A stretch of 64,000 nt of DNA, taken from Diphasiastrum complanatum (taxonomy: Eukaryota; Streptophyta; Lycopodiopsida; Lycopodiales; Lycopodiaceae). Below are positions 61,331-64,000 of this stretch, piece after piece. A program made the position numbers and the translations under genes. Below the pieces are notes generated by a model. That model saw only the letters and a program-made list of their open reading frames with translations, was not told the DNA's origin and did not search any database. The stretch is from contig CM055106.1 of assembly GCA_029204225.1 (NCBI GenBank), positions 1,310,677-1,374,676 of the forward strand, in the 5' to 3' direction. Position 1 is the stretch's first letter. Every line of letters begins with the position of its first letter.

Positions 61331-62582
61331 CTAGAGTACATGGAAGGGAAGAGTGACATTGGCTTGTAGTAGATCTCCCCAAACTTCGGTACCTTCAAGG
61401 GTTTTGCTTTCAAAGGGCTTGAGAGGTACTTTATGGGAAGAGGAAGATTGTTGGTCGGCATTGCGGATTTGCTGGCGATACTCATGATGCAGTCGAATTT
61501 CTTCAGACAGGTGAGGGTAAACTATCGGGGCTGAATCATCACTTGGAGGAACAGCTTGTGGTTGAGTTTTGCTGGGTGCAAGTGTAGGGGCTTGGCGTTG
61601 GGTTTGTGTCCGAGTCAAGACCCAAGCAGGATGTGTTTCGACTGGTAAGGTTTCTACTTGTACTGAACAGACAGGAGCAGTTGGCTTAGACCGGGATGGA
61701 CAGTCCTTCACGTGATGTTCCGGTAAGCTCGATAGATGGTAGGTCTGGTGGCTGCTGGAAAATGATTTCACAATTGAGGGCATTCATTAGCAGTGTGATG
61801 CTATGAGCAGATTGGACACCGGACATTTTTCCTTGCTGGAAAGGATTTCTCAGCAATATGTTTCATGGCGGTTTGGAAATCGGCAGTGAGTTTATCCATA
61901 TGAGATTGTTGAGCTTTTTGCCAGGTTTTCATTTGATGTAGAAGTTCAAAAGACTGAGCAATATTATCAGACTTCGGGTGATTAGGACGGTCTGGATTCT
62001 TAGATTTCTTTTCACGATGGTCAAAGTCATCGTCGGAACCTTCATCTTCTTCATGGATAGCATCGGTCATCACATCTTTAAGTTGATCATAAAGGTCAAC
62101 TGGTTTGAGTTCACGGCGGATGTTTTTGGCAATCCAACTAAGAATAGTTTTATGGCCATTTGTTCGGTGATATTTTCATCAACACATTCTACTTTGAGAC
62201 ATTTAAAATGCTCAATGTAGTTTCGGACAGACTCTTCACGACGCATCTTGATATGAGTAATTTGAATGAACAGGCTCTGAGTCAGTTTGGATGGTTTGAA
62301 ACGCTTGATGAAAGCGTCCTTGAGGGTGGTCCAAGAAGCAAGATCAAGAGGTTTGAGATTCAAGTGCCACTCCTTGGAGGTGCCATAGAGTACCATGGGA
62401 AATAGGCGAAGCTTTTCAGTTTCAGAGGTATCTCCATAAAAACGGCATGCGTTATCAAAGTCTTGGAGAAATCGGACTAGGTCAGATTCGCCATCGTACT
62501 TTGGTGCATCGATGCGTGGAATTCTTTGCTCTAGTCGTGGAGGAGTCGGATTAGAAGATTCAGCACAGTCATGATGCAGCAT
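61331..62582 (-). pseudogene. Tat/Athila-like gag
   Basis: The 170-codon frame 62582-62070 contains a retrotransposon capsid domain: PRIDAPKYDGESDLVRFLQD, FYGDTSETEKLRLFPMVLYG, SWTTLKDAFIKRFKPSK, RREESVRNYIEHFKCL. After a frameshift an acidic and basic linker (62073-61801) follows, ending RCPICS, the start of a zinc knuckle. A Pro/Gln/Thr-rich tail (61783-61331) follows. The start is set at the first Met of the capsid frame, about 850 bp inside the primer site; the true start could be upstream. Confidence 0.85.
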
Positions 62583-63413
62583 ATAGATGAGCCAGGACAG
62601 TACTGTACATAATAAAAGGGTAGTTTGCTTGCAGAATGGATATTGTAGACAAAAACCTGGTCTTTCTAATCGTAATAGAATTTGCGGACAGACTGAGAAA
62701 TCGTGGAAAGACAGATAAATCTAACTGTAATACTCATGAATTCTGAAAAGGAGTTTTGAATGTCAGAATATTGATTTTTTAGATTTTTGGAAAAAAATTG
62801 GAGTTTCAGAATTTGCAGATAGGACAAGGAAATCGTGCTCTTTAAGAACGAATTCTTAGGCTAGATGGCAAATTCTAACAGAGAGGTTTGACTGGCAGAG
62901 GATTAGGGAATATGGAAAAAAAAGTGATGTTCTAACAGTAAATGGGGAAAATCTCTGAGATAGAATTTGCAGAGCTGTTGGAGGACTGATCTTCATGAGA
63001 TCTAGCCTCAGTGAGGCCGGCAAATTCTAGACAAAGATTTGGGTGAGAAATAAGGGATTTTGATAGTATATCAGGCTGTTTTCCTAAATCTGATCGTTGT
63101 CAGAATTCGTGGAGGTGATAAAATGAAAGATCAGGTTTGTTAAGGCTGCAGACAGGTTGGCGAATTTTGATATACCTTTTTTGGTTGTGAAAAATGTCAC
63201 TTGGGTCACTTCTTTTGAAGAAAATGCCCAAGTTGACTCTTTTGGTTGCTCCTCCCGTTGAAGAAGTTGCTTCACAGGCTCGTGTAGGACCTGGAGAGAC
63301 GACGCGTGCTGTTTGTTGGTAGATAGAGACAAGCACACAAGCAAACATACAACACGGCAGTAAAAAAACAAAAAGAGAAAAAGGAGAAGAAGCTAGGTAG
63401 AAAATACTTAAAA
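62583..63413 (-). other. Leader of the Tat/Athila-like element
   Basis: Untranslated-looking region between primer site and gag. It repeats short phrases of the type 'cagaatt(t/c)g(c/t)gga' several times (near 62680, 62810, 62965 and 63100), suggesting a degenerate tandem structure. Small frames at 63084-63508 have no motif. Confidence 0.5.
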
Positions 63414-63430
63414 AGCAGCAACGGCGCCAA
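63414..63430 (-). other. Primer-binding site, tRNA-Asp type
   Basis: The minus strand reads TTGGCGCCGTTGC directly after the LTR end. TGGCGCCGTTGC is complementary to the 3' end of plant tRNA-Asp, a primer known in this branch of gypsy elements. Confidence 0.88.
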
Positions 63431-64000
63431 TGTTGGAAGTATTTCTAGTTTGTGGCGGTGGCTAGATCTACTTACGGGTGTAGTATAAGGATGTAGAGAT
63501 TTGTCCACTTTTTAAGTTTCTACAACAAGCTTCAACAGAAATACGAGAAATAATCAACAAGGATGAGAGCACTAAGGCTTACCCAACTAGTACTCAAAAC
63601 GAAAATAAAGCTAATTAGAAACAACAATAAAAATCCTTGCTAAGGCAAACCCAACTAGCAAGGTTGCTAAACTAAGACCTAAATTAACACCCAGAGGGGT
63701 TTGAAAAATAAGTTACGACTAACTAAATAAACCAATAAAAACATGCCACAATAAGCCAATGAAAGGAGGCAAAAGGAGGCCCGAGCACCTTCTCTCAAGC
63801 TATGCACCTTCCAATGGAAACACAAAGAAATAAAATGATAATCTCAATAGAGAGCAATTTTAGCATAATCTTAGAGTGTTGTTTACAATGCAAATACCTC
63901 TCCTTCTATGGCAAGGAGGGTCTTCCATAGTGTCTACTAACTTATGGACTAATCTGTTTCTAGCCTTTCTAGAACTTCTAACTTAGGATTTAGAACTTCA
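63431..64000 (-). repeat. 5' LTR of the Tat/Athila-like element, truncated by window
   Basis: About 570 bp matching 54931-55499; roughly 149 bp more are expected beyond the window. Confidence 0.9.

Larger units (their letters stand above)
54931..64000 (-). mobile_element. Ty3/gypsy element of Tat/Athila type, 5' LTR cut by window end
   Basis: Minus strand: 5' LTR (from beyond 64000 to 63431), tRNA-Asp-type primer site, gag, protease, RT, RNase H, integrase, an extra reading frame, polypurine tract, 3' LTR (55648-54931). No chromodomain follows integrase, and integrase reads DYCTKWVEA, both as in the Tat/Athila branch. About 9.2 kb if complete. Multiple frameshifts plus a microsatellite block in pol mean it is dead. 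The pentamer AGGTC at 54926-54930 is the candidate target duplication; its partner lies outside the window. Confidence 0.88.

Overview
This is plant nuclear DNA, most likely from a large-genome seed plant such as a gymnosperm. The reasons are one ordinary plant gene stretched by kilobase-size introns, several layers of decayed Ty1/copia and Ty3/gypsy LTR retrotransposons, and many long CT/GA microsatellites. The species cannot be fixed from sequence alone.

The only complete host gene I can support is on the minus strand, from 42251 (ATG) to 12967 (stop). Spliced by eye it has 14 exons with GT-AG introns and an uninterrupted 377-residue reading frame. It encodes the mitochondrial pyruvate dehydrogenase E1 beta subunit. 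It covers 29.3 kb for 1,134 coding bases because intron 1 (9.0 kb), intron 4 (12.6 kb) and intron 6 (3.5 kb) carry transposable elements and repeats. Automatic ORF calling shows only scattered pieces of it.

Left flank (1-12.5 kb): two related copia LTRs (1732-2241 and 4765-5791) bracket an antisense chromovirus fragment. Further copia polymerase pieces, a compound CT/TA/CA microsatellite and a dispersed repeat at 11855-12350 follow.

Inside the gene: intron 6 holds an unidentified Cys/His-rich gag-like relic. Intron 4 holds a gypsy mosaic (22.0-29.0 kb) into which a 1.5-kb chromovirus deletion derivative with both 330-bp LTRs has inserted, and farther on a perfect 47-bp palindrome. Intron 1 holds two gypsy pol fragments that meet in opposite orientation at 38.3 kb, one carrying a 128-bp tandem duplication in reverse transcriptase.

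Right flank (42.3-64 kb): undefined sequence, then a copia element (46654-51332) with two LTRs, primer-binding site, polypurine tract and 5-bp target duplication, but with most of reverse transcriptase and all of RNase H lost. It sits inside a copy of the 11.9-kb repeat. Next is undefined AT-rich sequence. Last comes a minus-strand gypsy element of Tat/Athila type (54931 to beyond the window end), with a tRNA-Asp-type primer site, gag, pol, an extra unidentified reading frame after integrase, and a microsatellite/telomere-like block interrupting pol.

The transposons are broken and presumably act only as passengers; the host gene appears intact despite them.
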